NCBI GenBank assembly: GCA_951799425.1
Contig: OX637403.1
Coordinates: forward strand, 26,724,311-26,788,310
Reading direction: 5' to 3'
Origin: Ilex aquifolium
Lineage: Eukaryota > Streptophyta > Magnoliopsida > Aquifoliales > Aquifoliaceae
DNA length: 64,000 nt
Part shown: positions 43,822 through 57,009 of the stretch, piece after piece
Position numbering within the stretch: position 1 is the first letter of the stretch
How the letters are laid out: the number at the start of each line of letters is the position of its first letter
Notes under the pieces: model-generated
Database searches by the model: none
The model's input: only the letters and a program-made list of their open reading frames with translations
Told to the model about the DNA's origin: nothing
Position numbers and translations under genes: made by a program

Positions 43822-45440
43822 GGGAAAACTTTATTCACACCCCTTCTAGTTAGGCCTAAATTCAAAGACACCCCCTATCCATTCTGAATCTTCACTGCAC
43901 TCCCTTCTGGTTTACAGTTTCAAATCAAAGACACCCCCTTAACGGTAATATTTAACGGTGTCAGTACAAAAAATAACGGTTTGCCTTTAAATTTTTTAAA
44001 AATGTCAAAACTACCCTTCAACTACTAATGCTCTCAGCTCATCTTTCTGCTCAGATTATGCTCTTAGCATAATTCGACTGCTTCCAATTTTTTTTCAACT
44101 ACTAATGTTCTATTTTTTTTTTTTTTTAAAAAAATTTCATGCAATTTTTTTTTAGATGTTTAAATGTCAGTATATTGTGACACAGTGAGAAGTTTGACAT
44201 AAGATATAGTTATAAATCATGTTATTGTGAAATTGAATGTTCATTTGGTGTTAAATTAAATAACTGATATTAATTTGATAAGGTTAAATGTTAAATTAAT
44301 AGAATTTAATATTCTATTTAATATATTAAATTTTAATTTAATAAAAGAAAATGTCAATTTCTTGTTGATTTCATAAAATTAAATAATAAATTCAAAATAA
44401 TTTTTTTAGAATTTTTTTTTTAAAAAAAACACCGGTTACATCTTACGCTTAACATAATATAAGGAAAAAATTCAAAACAATTTTTTTTAAAAAAAAAAAA
44501 AAAAAAAACGGTGACACCATACGCTTAAATATAATACAAGGAAAAAATTCAAAATAATTTTTTTAGAATTTCTTTTAAAAAAAAAAACCGGTGACATCAT
44601 ACGCTTAATATAATATAAAAAAAAAAATTCAAAATAATTTTTTTTAAAAAAATTAAAAAAAAAACGGTGACACCGTACGCTTAAATATAATACAAGGAAA
44701 AAAATTCAAAATAATTTTTTTAAAAATTAAAAAAAAAAAAAAACCGGTGACATCGTATGTTTAACATAATATAAGGAAAAAATTCAAAATAATTTTTTTA
44801 AAAAAAATTAAAAAAAAACGTTGACACCGTACGCTTAAATATAATACAAGGAAAAAAATTCAAAATAAATTTTTTTTTTAAAAAAACGGTGACATCGTAC
44901 GCTTAACATAATATAGGGAAAAAATTCAAAATAATTTTTTTAAAAAAATTAAAAAAAAAAACGGTGACACCGTATGCTTAAATATAATACAAGGAAAAAA
45001 ATTCAAAATAATTTTTTTAGAAATTTTTTTTAAAAAAAAAACCGGTGATATCGTACGCTTAAACATAATATTAGAAAAAAAATTCAAATTAATTTTTTTA
45101 AAAAATTTTTAAAAAAAATCGATGACACCGTACACTTAAACATAATATAAAGAAAAATAATCGATGGCACCGTACACTTAACATAATATAAGGAAAAAAA
45201 TCAAAATAATTTTTTTAAAAGTGAATTATACATAGGGGGTATTTGTGTTTTTTTTCTTATTTGTACCATTGGTGAATATGTAAATGTTTATAAAATTATG
45301 GGTAAAATGGTAAAACGTCTATTTCCGTCACGTCCGTTAGCCGACCAACACTGACAGGGGAGGTCAGTGAAGTTTCAGAAAAGACAGGGGGTGTCATTGT
45401 ATTTAGGCCTAACTAGAGGGGGTGTGGATGAAATTTTTCC
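43822..45440. mobile_element. Mutator-like non-autonomous element with long TIRs
   Basis: Ends are inverted over about 95 bp: GGGAAAACTTTATTCACACC on the left and GGAAAAATTTCATCCACACC read inward on the right, then a shared TCTAGTTAGGCCTAAAT and CACCCCCT words. Flanks ATTCATTTAT (43812-43821) and ATTTATTTAT (45441-45450) are a 10-bp target duplication with one mismatch, and copy A has the empty site at 2379-2388. There is no coding capacity; most of the interior is a tandem array. Confidence 0.88.
44430..45180 (+). repeat. 75-80 bp tandem array with alternating unit types
   Basis: Eleven CGGTGACA-type cores recur at 44434, 44507, 44587, 44664, 44743, 44818, 44885, 44961, 45042, 45119 and 45160 (approximate), separated by poly-A/poly-T and TTCAAAATAATTTTTTT. 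In the first nine units two forms alternate: CCGGTGACATC...TTAACATAATATAAGG and CGGTGACACCG...TTAAATATAATACAAGG, so the real period is a dimer of about 155 bp. CGGTGACACCG is itself a palindrome around a single A. Confidence 0.85.
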
Positions 45441-47175
45441 ATTTATTTATTCGGGCGGGCAAGTTATGTATGAACATTATTAATCAACCAAAGCATGTAG
45501 AAGAATAATAGGGCAGACCTTCTAACTCCAACCGAGCCCTTTGTGTATATCTCTTTAGGCCACAAAAAATAAAAATAAAAAATAAAATCAATGCAATAAT
45601 TGAAAATTTCCCCATTAAGATCTAAACATCACTGCTAAGAAACTAACCTAGCATCGAAAATACCCCCATTGCTCATGTGTATTGCTAAGTTCTCACTATT
45701 AGGTACCTTTTATTCTGACAAAAGTCAGAAAACCCTTCCAATTTCTCTCGGCCCAAGTTCCTCGCTGTAAAAAGAAAGGATTCTATTTTTTAAGTAGGGG
45801 TTTTAATTGAGCTGAGTTTTGTGAGTTTGATTCCGAGCTTGTCGAGTTCGTTTTTCTAAACGAGTCTAAAAAATTGTTCAAGTTTAGTTTGTTTAGAAAA
45901 TGACCTGAGCTCGAGTCTCCACCTCCGGACGGAACCCGAATAGCTCGATTATTTTACATATAAACAAGTCGAGCATTTTAGACTCATTTTTTAAACCAGT
46001 TTAAAAAATTGTTTAAACTTAGCTCGTTTAAAACCCGAGCCAAGCCCGAGTAGTTTGCCTAGATTAACATCCCCCGATTTTCAAGTGGGAGATTTGCTTT
46101 ATAGGATTGGATAGGATTTGGAGGGTAAGATTTGGCAAGGTAGTCCAAGAAGCCTTAAAAACTTTGTTTGGTTGGAGATGTTAGGACCAGGATTTAAAGG
46201 ATTTTTTGTTTAAGGCACGAATGTTATAGACTATAGTTGATTGAAGCCCACATATGTAGGTTTAGGTTTGAGCAAACTTGAGGCAGGTTTGGGTTTGAAG
46301 GTTGGGTAGCCTGGATGAGTTGGTATAAAGACATTCGTGCCCGAAACATGAATATGGATTGTATTAGACAATGATCAATTTTATCAATTCCATACTAGCA
46401 AATGATGATAATGGTTGTGGTTGATTTAACATCAATCTGCGCTTATTTACTAGGGAAAAAAAAAATTGTGGGTCCCACAAGAACTTAAATAGTCTTAGAT
46501 AACTCGAATACATTCAAATATCTTCAAGAAATTATTTGGAAGAACGTTGCTCCCCCACCCCCAAAAAAAAAAAAATCCTCCTCTTTCACCATAATTTTGG
46601 TTGAATAATTAGGATCAAATGAAATTATTCCCTTCGACTCAGTTCTTAATACTTAACCTCTTTGATTTACTTGTCTAGAAAAAAAAAACTTTTTATTCAT
46701 TAAATTTGACGGATCGACCAAGGACAACCCATGACAAACAAAGATTTAAGGTAAATATTGAAATGATTTCTTGTAAACATTTACAATAATTACAATATAT
46801 TTTACTTAAAAACTATTTTTTTAGGGTCGAGTGGTTTCTCTACTTAGTCTTCAAAGAAAGGGACAAGACATTTGGAAGATCGTTAATCAAACAACGTGCT
46901 GCATTAGATTAAATAATATTTAATTATGAAGATTGTGCGACGGGATGAACCATTTGTTAAACATAATTGATAAGCATACCTTTATTGATTTTTTTTTTTT
47001 CCATTAGAAGACTAATTCAAATAAAGCTAACGAGGGACCACACGTTTAAGTTGGAAAAACAAAACAGGAGGAAAGCAACCACAGTGGGGGTGGTGGGGAA
47101 TGGGGGCCACACGCTTTAGTTTAGAAGTTTTTGTTTGTTAAGTCCTAATCATCCTAACTACGTGGTTTTATATTT
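45441..47175. other. NLR-NLR spacer, no gene seen
   Basis: Matches 2389-4020 except for about 110 extra bases at 46355-46465. It ends with the 10-bp duplication TTTTATATTT at 47166-47175. Confidence 0.7.
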
Positions 47176-47929
47176 GGGTTAATCATAAATTATATTTTGA
47201 AAGATCGTTTAAATCTTAATTTGTATTCTCAAAAATTAAATATTTTAATTTGTACCCTCAAAGATATAAATTTGTATCAATATGCACCTGAAGCTAACCA
47301 CCGTCAATTTGCCGTCTAAAATTAAATACATAAATTACACCTAGACTCCCTCATCCTTGTTACTTAATCACTTAGACCCATCACATTTAAAATATTATAC
47401 CTACATCCTCTGATAATTCAAATATGACTAAAAATATTCCTCCAATTGGACATCCAAATAATTTTGTTCAAGTGATGCATTACATTGGATATAAAGAACA
47501 TTATATAAATACTTACATTATATTTGACATTTAAATGGTGAGCTTAATTTTTAACTTTAGAGTATAATGGACCCACAAAATAAAGGGTAGTATGGAAATT
47601 ATAATTTTTTATTAGGATGAAATCATGTTTTCTAACGGTTATATTAATAGATATCAATGACAAGAGATTATGTGTTGCACGTGCACAAACGTAAGAAGGT
47701 GTAGGAGTAATATTCTAAATGTGAGAGAGTCTAAATGATTAAGTGACAATCTTTAGGGGGTTTAGGTATTACTTACCCAACTAGTTTTAGAAGGCAAACT
47801 GGCGGCTGTTAACTTCAGCTGCGCATTAATATAAATTTATATTTTTGAGGATGCAAATTGAGATTTTCTATCTTTGGGAGTACAAATTGATATTTGAGAG
47901 ATTTTTTGAGGTGCAATTTGCGATTAACC
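47176..47929. mobile_element. 754-bp Mutator-like foldback element
   Basis: Inverted arms of about 150 bp (GGGTTAATCATAAATTATAT left; GGTTAATCGCAAATTGCACC read inward from the right; later AGCTAACCACCGTCAATTTG against AGTTAACAGCCGCCAGTTTG) are flanked by exact TTTTATATTT at 47166-47175 and 47930-47939. Copy A retains only about 27 bp of the right end (4171-4197), so the element predates the duplication. Confidence 0.88.
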
Positions 47930-48385
47930 TTTTATATTTTTACATGTAAAGATAATTAGGTGCAATGCATAAAAAAGGGCATAGAAAAATGAACTATGGT
48001 ATGGCTTTACATTTGGTAATTATACAACAATAATTTTATTTGTACAAAATTCAAAAATCTAATTTGACGAATTAATGCACTTTTCACCTATGGATTGATA
48101 ATTAATTTCATTCTATCTAAGAACTCACTCTTGATCCAATGATCATAATATAGGTCTCGAAATTTGATCGCGATAGCATTGTTCAATAAACAAACCTTCC
48201 AAATACGCTTATGTAGTCTTTTGAAGGTGTTCTTAACCATCTAACCTACTGTCACGTAAAGATGAAAAATGAGTTGTTAAGCGACTTGTGAGAAACAAAT
48301 TATGTCATGGACCTGGTATGAGCCACTCGTAAGACTAACCAATAGTCATTGTCCTATATTTAACTCAACTCAAGAAAGTTTTAAA
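47930..48385. other. NLR upstream flank
   Basis: Matches 4205-4660. Homology to the spacer ends at 'aaagttttaa' and NLR LRR sequence follows at once, marking a deletion junction. Confidence 0.75.
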
Positions 48386-48945
48386 ACTGAGCAACCTTCG
48401 CTCATTGTCTCTTATATGATATTGATTTTCTTGATCTAAAGACATTATCTTTAGGTACTCCATCTCTAAGAAAACTCTACTTGGAAGGACATTTAGAGGA
48501 GACACCTGGTTGGATAACTTCTCTTCATATCCTGGTCAAAGTGAGGTTATCAAGGAGCAGATTACGGGATGACCTATTGACAGACCTACAAGATTTGCCT
48601 AATCTCCAACATCTTGAACTGCATCAAAATGCGTGTAAGGAGGTGGAATTATGTTTCAAGGCCGGAGGGTTTAAGAGCCCCAAATTTTTATGGTTCGAAG
48701 AATTAAAAGAACAGAGATGGGTGAAGTTTGAGCAGGGAGTCATGTCTCACCTTGAAAAGCTTAGTATCTGTCATTGTGATTTGATGGGGTATCCAAGTGG
48801 AATCGAACATTTGACCAACCTTCGCTCGATTAAACTACATAAAAGGGAGATATTTGGCCGACGTTGGAGCATGATGGATAGAGATAACAATGCATGAGAT
48901 GACAAAAAACTTGCACACATATCTGAGAAGTTGATCTTAACAACT
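48386..48945 (+). pseudogene. NLR pseudogene, LRR remnant (copy B of 4671-6297)
   Basis: Only the C-terminal LRR part remains. The first 1.07 kb of the copy A pseudogene, including GLPL, RNBS-D and the IHD motif, is deleted between the spacer and LSNLRSLS. A frame open from 48481 reads LQDLPNLQHLELHQNACKEV and KLSICHCDLMGYPSGIEHL, then ends early at 48895-48897, where TGG (Trp in copy A) has become TGA. Confidence 0.9.
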
Positions 48946-49028
48946 TAAGAAACTTGCAATTTAATAAACTTTTGTATGCTTATGCGCTGCCATTGTCTTT
49001 TTGAAGTTGTAGCTAACAATTCTAAATA

Positions 49029-50120
49029 GGGTAAATTTCACTCACACTCCTTGGTTTTAAGTAATATTTTACTGACACTCCCTCAAATTTTTAAAATATT
49101 ACTGCATACCCCTATAATTTATATAGCGTTTCAAAAACCACCCGTGTCATCTATGCGGTTAGTGACAACCAACAAAAGTTGTGATGTAATGGCTTATTTT
49201 CTTGTGAGTGATCAATTTTACCCTTGACCATATAGCACTTACTACTTAAAAGTAGTGGACATCATCTCATATTAATTTGATTACATTAAATGTTAATTGG
49301 ATTAAATTAAACGTCAATTTGATGAAATTAAATATTAATTTGGTGTTAATTTTAAAAAATAATATTAATTTGATAAAACAAAATGTTAAATTCATAAAAT
49401 TGAATGTTAATTTGATACAATTGAAAGTAAATTTTATATTAAATTAAAGAGATGATATTAATTTAGTAAAATTAAATGTTTGATTCTTGAAATTGAATGC
49501 TAACTTTATAAAATTAAATGACAATTTAGTATTGATTGATGAAAATGAAGGTTAATTGGGGATTAAATTAAGGAAATGATGCTAGTTTGATAAATTGATT
49601 GTTCAATTGATAGAATAAAATGTAAATAAATTGAATGCTACTTTGACTTTAATTTAATAAAATAAAATTTTAAAATATTAATTTGATTAAATCGAATATG
49701 AATTTTATGAAATTAAATATTAATTTGGTGCTAAATTAAATTTAGTATTAGTGTGGTGAAATTGAATATGAATTTGATGAAATTAAATTTTAATTGAGTG
49801 TTAAATTAATAAAATTAGTGTTAGTGATGAAATTAATATTTAAATTAATAAAATTAAATATCAATTGGATGGAATTGAAGTTCCAATTGATATTAATTTG
49901 ATGTTAATTTGATATAGAGGTTTGTAGGCATTAATAATTTATACATAGATATCTATACATATAATATAAGTAAAGTTAGTAAAATGATGTGATCTATCAA
50001 GGGTAATTTTGTAAAAGGCCACTTTATAGTTACTGACAAAGGGTGACAGTGATATTTCAAAAAACAAGGGTTGTTTCTGAAATTTTGCTTATATATAAGG
50101 GGAGTTAGTGAAATGTACCC
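49029..50120. mobile_element. AT-rich Mutator-like element (complete, copy B)
   Basis: Terminal inverted repeats GGGTAAATTTCACTCACACT and (inward from the right) GGGTACATTTCACTAACTCC are flanked by TTCTAAATA at 49020-49028 and 50124-50132; three extra bases TTC precede the right copy here but not in copy A. The interior is degenerate TTAATTTGATGAAATTAAAT repeats without coding capacity. The 9-bp duplication indicates a Mutator-like source. Confidence 0.82.
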
Positions 50121-50132
50121 TTCTTCTAAATA

Positions 50133-51169
50133 AGATTTCTAAATTCCATAAAAGATCAACGTAAAATAATAATTAGCACAAAACGAAACTAGTCAGACAT
50201 GACACAAGCCCAACAAAACCTGTCACAAACCGAAATCTTAGACCTGATAAGCCCTGAAAGGTAACTTTTGCTTGTTCAAATGCCTCTTTTAAGGCTTGAT
50301 CCCCTGAGTTCAGGCAATCCAGAGAAATAACCAGTTCTCTACATACATCACTGTGTTTTAGTGGAATCACAATGCACTTTCCAATCTTGGGTTTTGACCA
50401 TACTCTAAACAAATAACACCAAAAAGACTTGATGGCTATGAAACATGGACACTCTTGAGAAGGTGACATATTCATGTTGGATGCGTGTCCAACATCGACA
50501 CTCTTCGGATACTCTCGAATACATGTCCATGCTTCTTAGCTTGATGGCATAGGTGGAAAAATAAACAAGATAGATAAAAGAAAAGAAAGAAGACTCACAA
50601 AACCGAAAATTAAAGAGACCTCGATCACAAGTTTTATGATTGGGTTAATTGTGCAACATGATAACGTGTAAGCATCTGACCATGCACTACACAATGCACA
50701 TAATTGAAAGCAGAGGCTTTAACAATAACAAACATAGTAAATACCAGCCAACAACAATTCTCTTGCCTGAGAAACTACAAGGAATATTCATATGTAGAGC
50801 CCTAAGACGGCGGAAAAGGCACCAAAGGATGATTTTTCAACACCGTACCAAAAACTATGACTTGACTGGATGAGATTACGACTCAATAGAGTCGCTTGGG
50901 ATCAAGCCTAAAATGTTAGCTTCGATCTTAAGTTTTTTTTGAATCATAATTCACCCGATTGAGTCGTAGTGGACTTTTTTAGACGTAACTCAATTCTAAT
51001 TGAGTTTTAGCTAACCACTATTGACTCGTAACTTTAGGTACCAAACACGACACCATAGTCATTCCCGTAGAGCCTATCACAGACAATGGAGACCACAAAA
51101 ACCTACACAGGCAAATGTCAAAAGAACCCAAAGTGAACCCAGAAGAGAAGATCAAAACCTGGGAAACTC
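50133..51169. other. Flank of gene-fragment block (copy B)
   Basis: Matches 9227-10279. The minus-strand frame at 50173-50475 is longer than in copy A but contains no known domain. Confidence 0.4.
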
Positions 51170-52255
51170 TTCATTTTAAGCAATCAGCAGTCTTGATAAC
51201 AGCTTGAAAAACTCTGGTAGGCTCTGTCAAAACTTTGTCCTCAGGGGCTACATCTTCCAAAAACATTGGTGCTTTGCACTCTTCAAACTAGTCATTCCTT
51301 GCAGCTTCCCTTCTAAGGGAGCTGATGTTGGTCCCATGGCGAGACTTCTTCAGGACAAGTTTTCTCCTAAAAAGGTGAACACCTTTTTTTTGAATACCTG
51401 AGCTAAGTCCACAATTTCAGATTCTCTGATTTGCCGAGTCAACTTGTCAGACTGCCATAGCCATTTGCCTTTGCGGGATAACCTGTTAGCTACATCCAAG
51501 GTCAAAGAGGCCACATCTCGGCTGTTCGTTAGTATTCAGAAAACAGGAGTGGAGTACTGCGGATTTGATGCTAGTCTATTCAGAAGGATAAGTGCCTCTC
51601 GAATTAGCAAGGTTCTGCCAAAGAAAAACGATTCACGATTTAAGTGGCCAACATAAATAAAAACAGTAAGATGGAATCAGTAATTACTTCCTGAATTTAC
51701 ATAACATCCCAGAAAAACTTTAAAAATAACATATAAATAGATGAATCAGCTTGTCATTTAAAAAGTTGCAAAGAAGTCAAATGAATGGGAAGTCATTGCA
51801 ATTTAACCCAAGAAAAATGCATATACATTATATACAACATACAGATAACAAAAATAACTAAGAGTTGTGGGGCTGTCACATTTGAAATAAATCATTTGCT
51901 GCTTGCCATTTTGTTTTAACACGACTACACCAATGAATCTGTGTAGTCTGCCAAAATAAAGAAAATAATGGAGTCATAGGCAAATTTACAAAAAATGATG
52001 AGAAGAAGAACACTGCAACGAGAACTTCTAGGGAACCAGAATAACATTATTTTAGATGATGAGCAAGGGAAGAAGAAACACATCCACATTTTAGCAAACA
52101 AACACAACAGATCTGCTACATGCATACCTTTCTCTGAAAATTTCAGGCAGCTGAGTACACTCTGTGCTTCTATGTCCATCTCCGATACCAAAATGTGCAA
52201 AATCATTTTAAGAAGTCACTCCTTTTGGAAGATATTCCAGCATTGTTTAGTAACA
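51170..52255 (-). pseudogene. ATRIP/SUV2-like relic (copy B)
   Basis: Same exon-intron-exon structure and same frameshifts as copy A: first piece ending at about 52128, second starting at about 51614. Differences from copy A are a handful of substitutions. Confidence 0.5.
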
Positions 52256-52309
52256 AGAAGTTGAGCGTTGTTTCTAGAGACACAGAGAATAGAACAAAAT
52301 AAGCAGATA

Positions 52310-52760
52310 ATGGAGGTGGGTCAATTAATTGCAGAAAAGACTCATGGACAAAACAAAACCATTGTTCAGAAAAATTCAAGAATGTTTCATATCAGTTTAT
52401 ATTCTATTTTGATTATAATGATCTTATGTTTTGTTTATGTTTGGTATTCTATTATACGTTGGCTCTGATTTGTCTTAGGTGTTTTGATTTACAAGGGTTC
52501 TTTGAGTATCACAAGCTTCAACAACTTCAAGATGTGAGGAACGCAGATTTTCCAGTTGAAGTGGTGTCTTTTTTCCAATATTCTAAAAAGCTTCTTAGTG
52601 ATCTAACCACAGAACTAAGGGTCATCATCTCTCTCTTTCTCTCATTATGCTTTTTATTTTGTTCTTTGGTTTATCTTTTAGTGTTTGTCAAGAGTACAAG
52701 AATTTGGAGATTATAAAAGGTTGCTGCCGTAGTTCATCAGTTGAAAGGTTGTAGCTCCAG
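52310..52760 (+). pseudogene. AHP-like gene fragment (copy B)
   Basis: This copy lacks the one-base loss of copy A, so the piece at about 52495-52617 reads in one frame: FFEYHKLQQLQDVRNADF, then EVVSFFQYSKKLLSDLTTEL. The next piece, 52720-52760 after an AG acceptor, reads VVHQLKGCSS and so has the canonical VHQLKG around the phospho-accepting histidine. The remaining exons are not recognisable, so it is still a fragment. Confidence 0.75.
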
Positions 52761-52956
52761 GTATTACAATTTTTTTGGTACATCCATTATATACAAATCA
52801 TACATTATGTACAAAATAGAGAAGCTAGATCACCCTACTTGCATATAGTTTTGAAAACTAACAGTTATGGAGCATAAAAGCATGTTGTGACATTAACACG
52901 AGTCCATTTTTATTTATGGTTTCTGTAATCTATGCAATATACTCAAACTTATGATG

Positions 52957-53486
52957 GCAGGATACGGATAAGAAATTCAGGTACGATGAAATAAAATTTA
53001 AGATAGTAGATATGACCAAGATACGTCTATAATAAAATATATTTTATATTTTTAATATTAACCACCAACGTAGTAATCAGATATTTTTGTAATTCTTTAT
53101 TCTAATAAGTAAAATTAGCATTTTTTTTACTTTTAAATTTTTTTTATATCGTCTCACTGTGGTATATTTTCAAAGTGAATGTGACTAAGTAAAGAAATTT
53201 TTACTTTGTTGTTTTAGTTAGAAGTATTTGTTACTAAAATTATAGTATAATGAATTCATTTATGCTATTTTGACTTGTAATAGTAGATAATGAAAATGCC
53301 CACGTGTCTTAGACGTATTAATTTTGTTGATGTATTGCATTGTATGTAAATTTGAAAGGAGATGATAAAGATTAAATTTAAAAATTATACATATTGCTCT
53401 GATAGTCAAGTTTCCGCTAAGTATCCATTTGTTTTATTATTATGTATTCTCGAGTATACAAAGTGTATCGTATTTGTATTTCATAG
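52957..53486. mobile_element. Relative of the 6517-8197 TIR element (copy B of 12062-12590)
   Basis: Near-identical to copy A, with the same missing left end. Confidence 0.65.
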
Positions 53487-56100
53487 GTTCAAAACTATTA
53501 AAATGTGCTTCTGCATGTACAAATTTTGGTGCTTGGTAATGCCATTTAATACTGCAGGTTAAGAACTTCATTCTTCTTGGAGATACGCACAAAAGCAAAT
53601 ACACAGTTTCTTAGTTGGAGGGAACAGAGAGCTCACTTTAGTTCATTTGCCAAGTATTTTGGCTCACTTGATTGTCTAATGATAAAATTTTTAAATGATG
53701 GAAGCACGCTCTGTCTGATAATTTTCGTTAATCAAAATAATTCCCTGGTTGGGGTCTTTCGTATGTATGTGGCTTTCATAACCATATTTTTTCAAAGAAT
53801 GTACTAATTTCCAGAGGTAGGAAATCATTCAACAATTTTTAAGGTAATAATTCTTCCTACATGTTTTTCTGGTTGAATTAGAGATGGATTTTTTGAACAT
53901 CTTTTCATTTTGCCTTCTCTAATTGAAAACCACATGTGGTAGTGTGAATGCATGCCCCTACACAAAAGAGTTAGATGATTCTTGATAGAGTTTAATTGGG
54001 AAAATTAACCACACTTATATGTCCAATTTCATTGAAGTCACTTTTTTGTTGCGTATTGGCTATGGGTATTTTATTACTTTTGAAATCATTGATGAAGTCA
54101 TTATAGATTGATCAAGTAATTGGATAATCATAAAATTAGTATATATATAAAAAAAGAAAGATATGAACACGGATTGCTCCAATCAGAATCTAGTTGGTAC
54201 TTAGTGCATTAAGTTTTTTTAAGAAATGGTAGGACATACTGGAATTAATGAGTTAATATATCAACTACACAAAGTCCTAATTAATTGGTGTTTACACTTG
54301 CATAAAATTCGGTCAGCAAGTAACTATTTTGATCAAAGGAATAAAAATTTTATCCGTTTAATTCATCCAAACTTTAGCCTTGGAGAGAAATTAATTACCT
54401 AGGCATTGCAAATTATACAATTGGAAATTTTTGCATTTTGTGTGGGGTTGTTGGAGATTCTTAAATTGAACAACATAACTGCATATTGACTCAAAGATGA
54501 CTCTCTTTCACTGACTATATATGTCATAGGTTCATAATATCTCTCTCATGAATATGTTACAAACTTTGTATATACCACATATATGGAATTTTTGTCGTAA
54601 TTATTTTTTATTATAAGGACAACATATGTCATGGGTTCATTAACATGTTACAAACTTCGTGTATATAGTTATACCCGAGGATAAAATAACTTTATTTTAG
54701 CTTATAGTTTTTTGTGATTTTCTTATAAAGCTTCGTTATTAATTGATTAATTATCAATCTTTACTAAAATTTGGATTTCAGAAAAAGTGGTGCAGGTCTT
54801 TAATTTACAATATTTGATACGTAAAATGGTCCACATACAATGCACGTGTGCATCAACTAGTACATATATACATCTACTAGCTGAAGTTGAAAGTCTAAAC
54901 TGCATTTTTACTGTCATGACTTTGGTGAAATAAAGTGGGTTAGAATGCTTTCGTTTTAGTTGTCGCAACCATTTTTTTAAGATTCTGTGGCACAACTTTT
55001 TTTCTTAAAAAATTGGAATAAACTCATAAAATTTTTCAATCACAAACAACTTTAATCACTCAACAAAATAACATAAACTATTTCTAAATCAATCTCTAAC
55101 TCAATGAATGAACAAAAACCAAGTTTTGCCCAATTCAAAATTATATACCCTTGAATTACATTCTAGGTCATTCTAAGTTTTTTCCAATTCAAAAAAAAAG
55201 CTCCCTTCGCTTTATATTAATGAGAGAAATTGAAATCAACGTGAAAAACTTTTAAATTTTTGGCAGAGTATCCCCTGAAAATATGATACCACAAATATAT
55301 CAACCTGTCTACATAACTTATGTATTTTATAATCATACCCAAACCATGTCGTATGCATGCTCAAATCCAACTATGTACAACAACATAATAGTTTTTACCA
55401 TCGTCTTGACCAAACACAATTACTTACTGACTACCACAAAAACATCATAATATAAACCATCGTTACAAACAAAAACACACAATAATAATACTCCTACCGA
55501 TTTCAATAGAAAGATGAAAGCAAAAACGATAGAGATGACAATATAAATGTTGATTTTATGATCATGGCCTCATAACATAATTATCACTGTTGGAAAATGC
55601 ATTATCTCATGGTAAACACATTTGTTCCCAAACCAAGCTCACGCACAAAGCAATGCAACAGCTTAAAACATCCCCTCAATTGTTCCCAGACCAAACATAA
55701 AGCCGGTCACAATTAAAAGACTAAAAAACAAAAAAACTCACATTCAATATACTAAACCTAACATTCCAATTTAGAGAAACAACCTAATTTTGAAATGGCA
55801 AAGACTTTTGGCAAGGTATATGAGAAAAATTAGTTCTCAATTTACAACATGTACTACGATAATAAAAACCCAAATTCAAAAGTAACATAGAATTTCAAGA
55901 ACAATACCACCGCATAAACTCAATGATGTTGTAATCCTGAAGCTAATGCCATAGCATAGACAGTAGGCACTCTACCAAGAATTTAAATAATAGTTAACAA
56001 TAGCTTGACATTGACAGAATAGGGGAAAAATATGTAAGGGATAAAATTTAACTTCCCTTTTGTTTTATTATATAGATTTTTGCCATGTCCCTGGCGAACT
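53487..56100. other. AT-rich spacer, no gene seen (copy B)
   Basis: Matches 12591-15190; no supported coding region. Confidence 0.6.
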
Positions 56101-56109
56101 CCGGGCATT

Positions 56110-56905
56110 TTTTTAGCCCATATGATGTTTAACCATCACTCAAATTTATTCAAGTAGACCCAAATTAATCAAATAGGCAATGCAATAGCAACTCATTATA
56201 CAACTATAACCAAATTTCAACTAACAATTCAACTCCCAGTAAATTAATTCCTAAATTGACATAATGGCAACACATTAATACCAAAATTTCAATCACTCAA
56301 ATTTGTTCAATTAGACCAAAATTAATCAAATAGGCAATGCAAGAGCAACTCATTATACAACTATAACCAAATTTCAACTAACAACGCAAGTCCCAATAAA
56401 TTAATTCCTAAATTGACATCATGAATGTTCAAAAGCAAAAACACAATGTCAACGCATTAATAGCCCAATTTTAAGTAACACTTCAATTCCAAATATTTCA
56501 CAAAATATCACTAGTCAGCAACATATCACAACAATTACTAAACCAAAACTGAAGTATCAAACAATTTCTAACAAGAACCCGTGCCTGAAAATGCTTTGTA
56601 ACACAATAAAAAACTCAAACATGGGTCGTGCAATATAAGAATTAACATCCAATTCATATAGAATGCCTAAAATGAAAAACCAAGCACACTTTCACACACC
56701 TTGAACTCCATTTTTACCCCATATGATGTTTAACCATCACTCAAATTTATTCAAGTAGACCCAAATTAATCAAATAGGCAATGCAAGAGCAACTCATTAT
56801 ACAACTATAACTAAATTGACATCATGAATGTTCAAAAGCACAAAAACACAATAGCAACACATTAATAGCCCAATTTCAACTAACACTTCAATTCACAAAA
56901 TGTTA
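56110..56905 (+). repeat. Three related 180-200 bp repeats (copy B)
   Basis: Counterpart of 15217-16005 with the same three-copy layout. Confidence 0.75.
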
Positions 56906-57009
56906 CAAAATTCACTATCCATAAATTAACTACCTGAAAATTGACCCAGTCACGAAATGCACAGAACATTAAAAATTGCATAAAAAAATATAAAATGGTA
57001 GAAAAAATA

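Noticed and set aside
44430-45180. CRISPR-like array
   Set aside because: The repeat units include their spacers, are AT-rich and degenerate, and sit within a plant transposable element; this is a tandem array.
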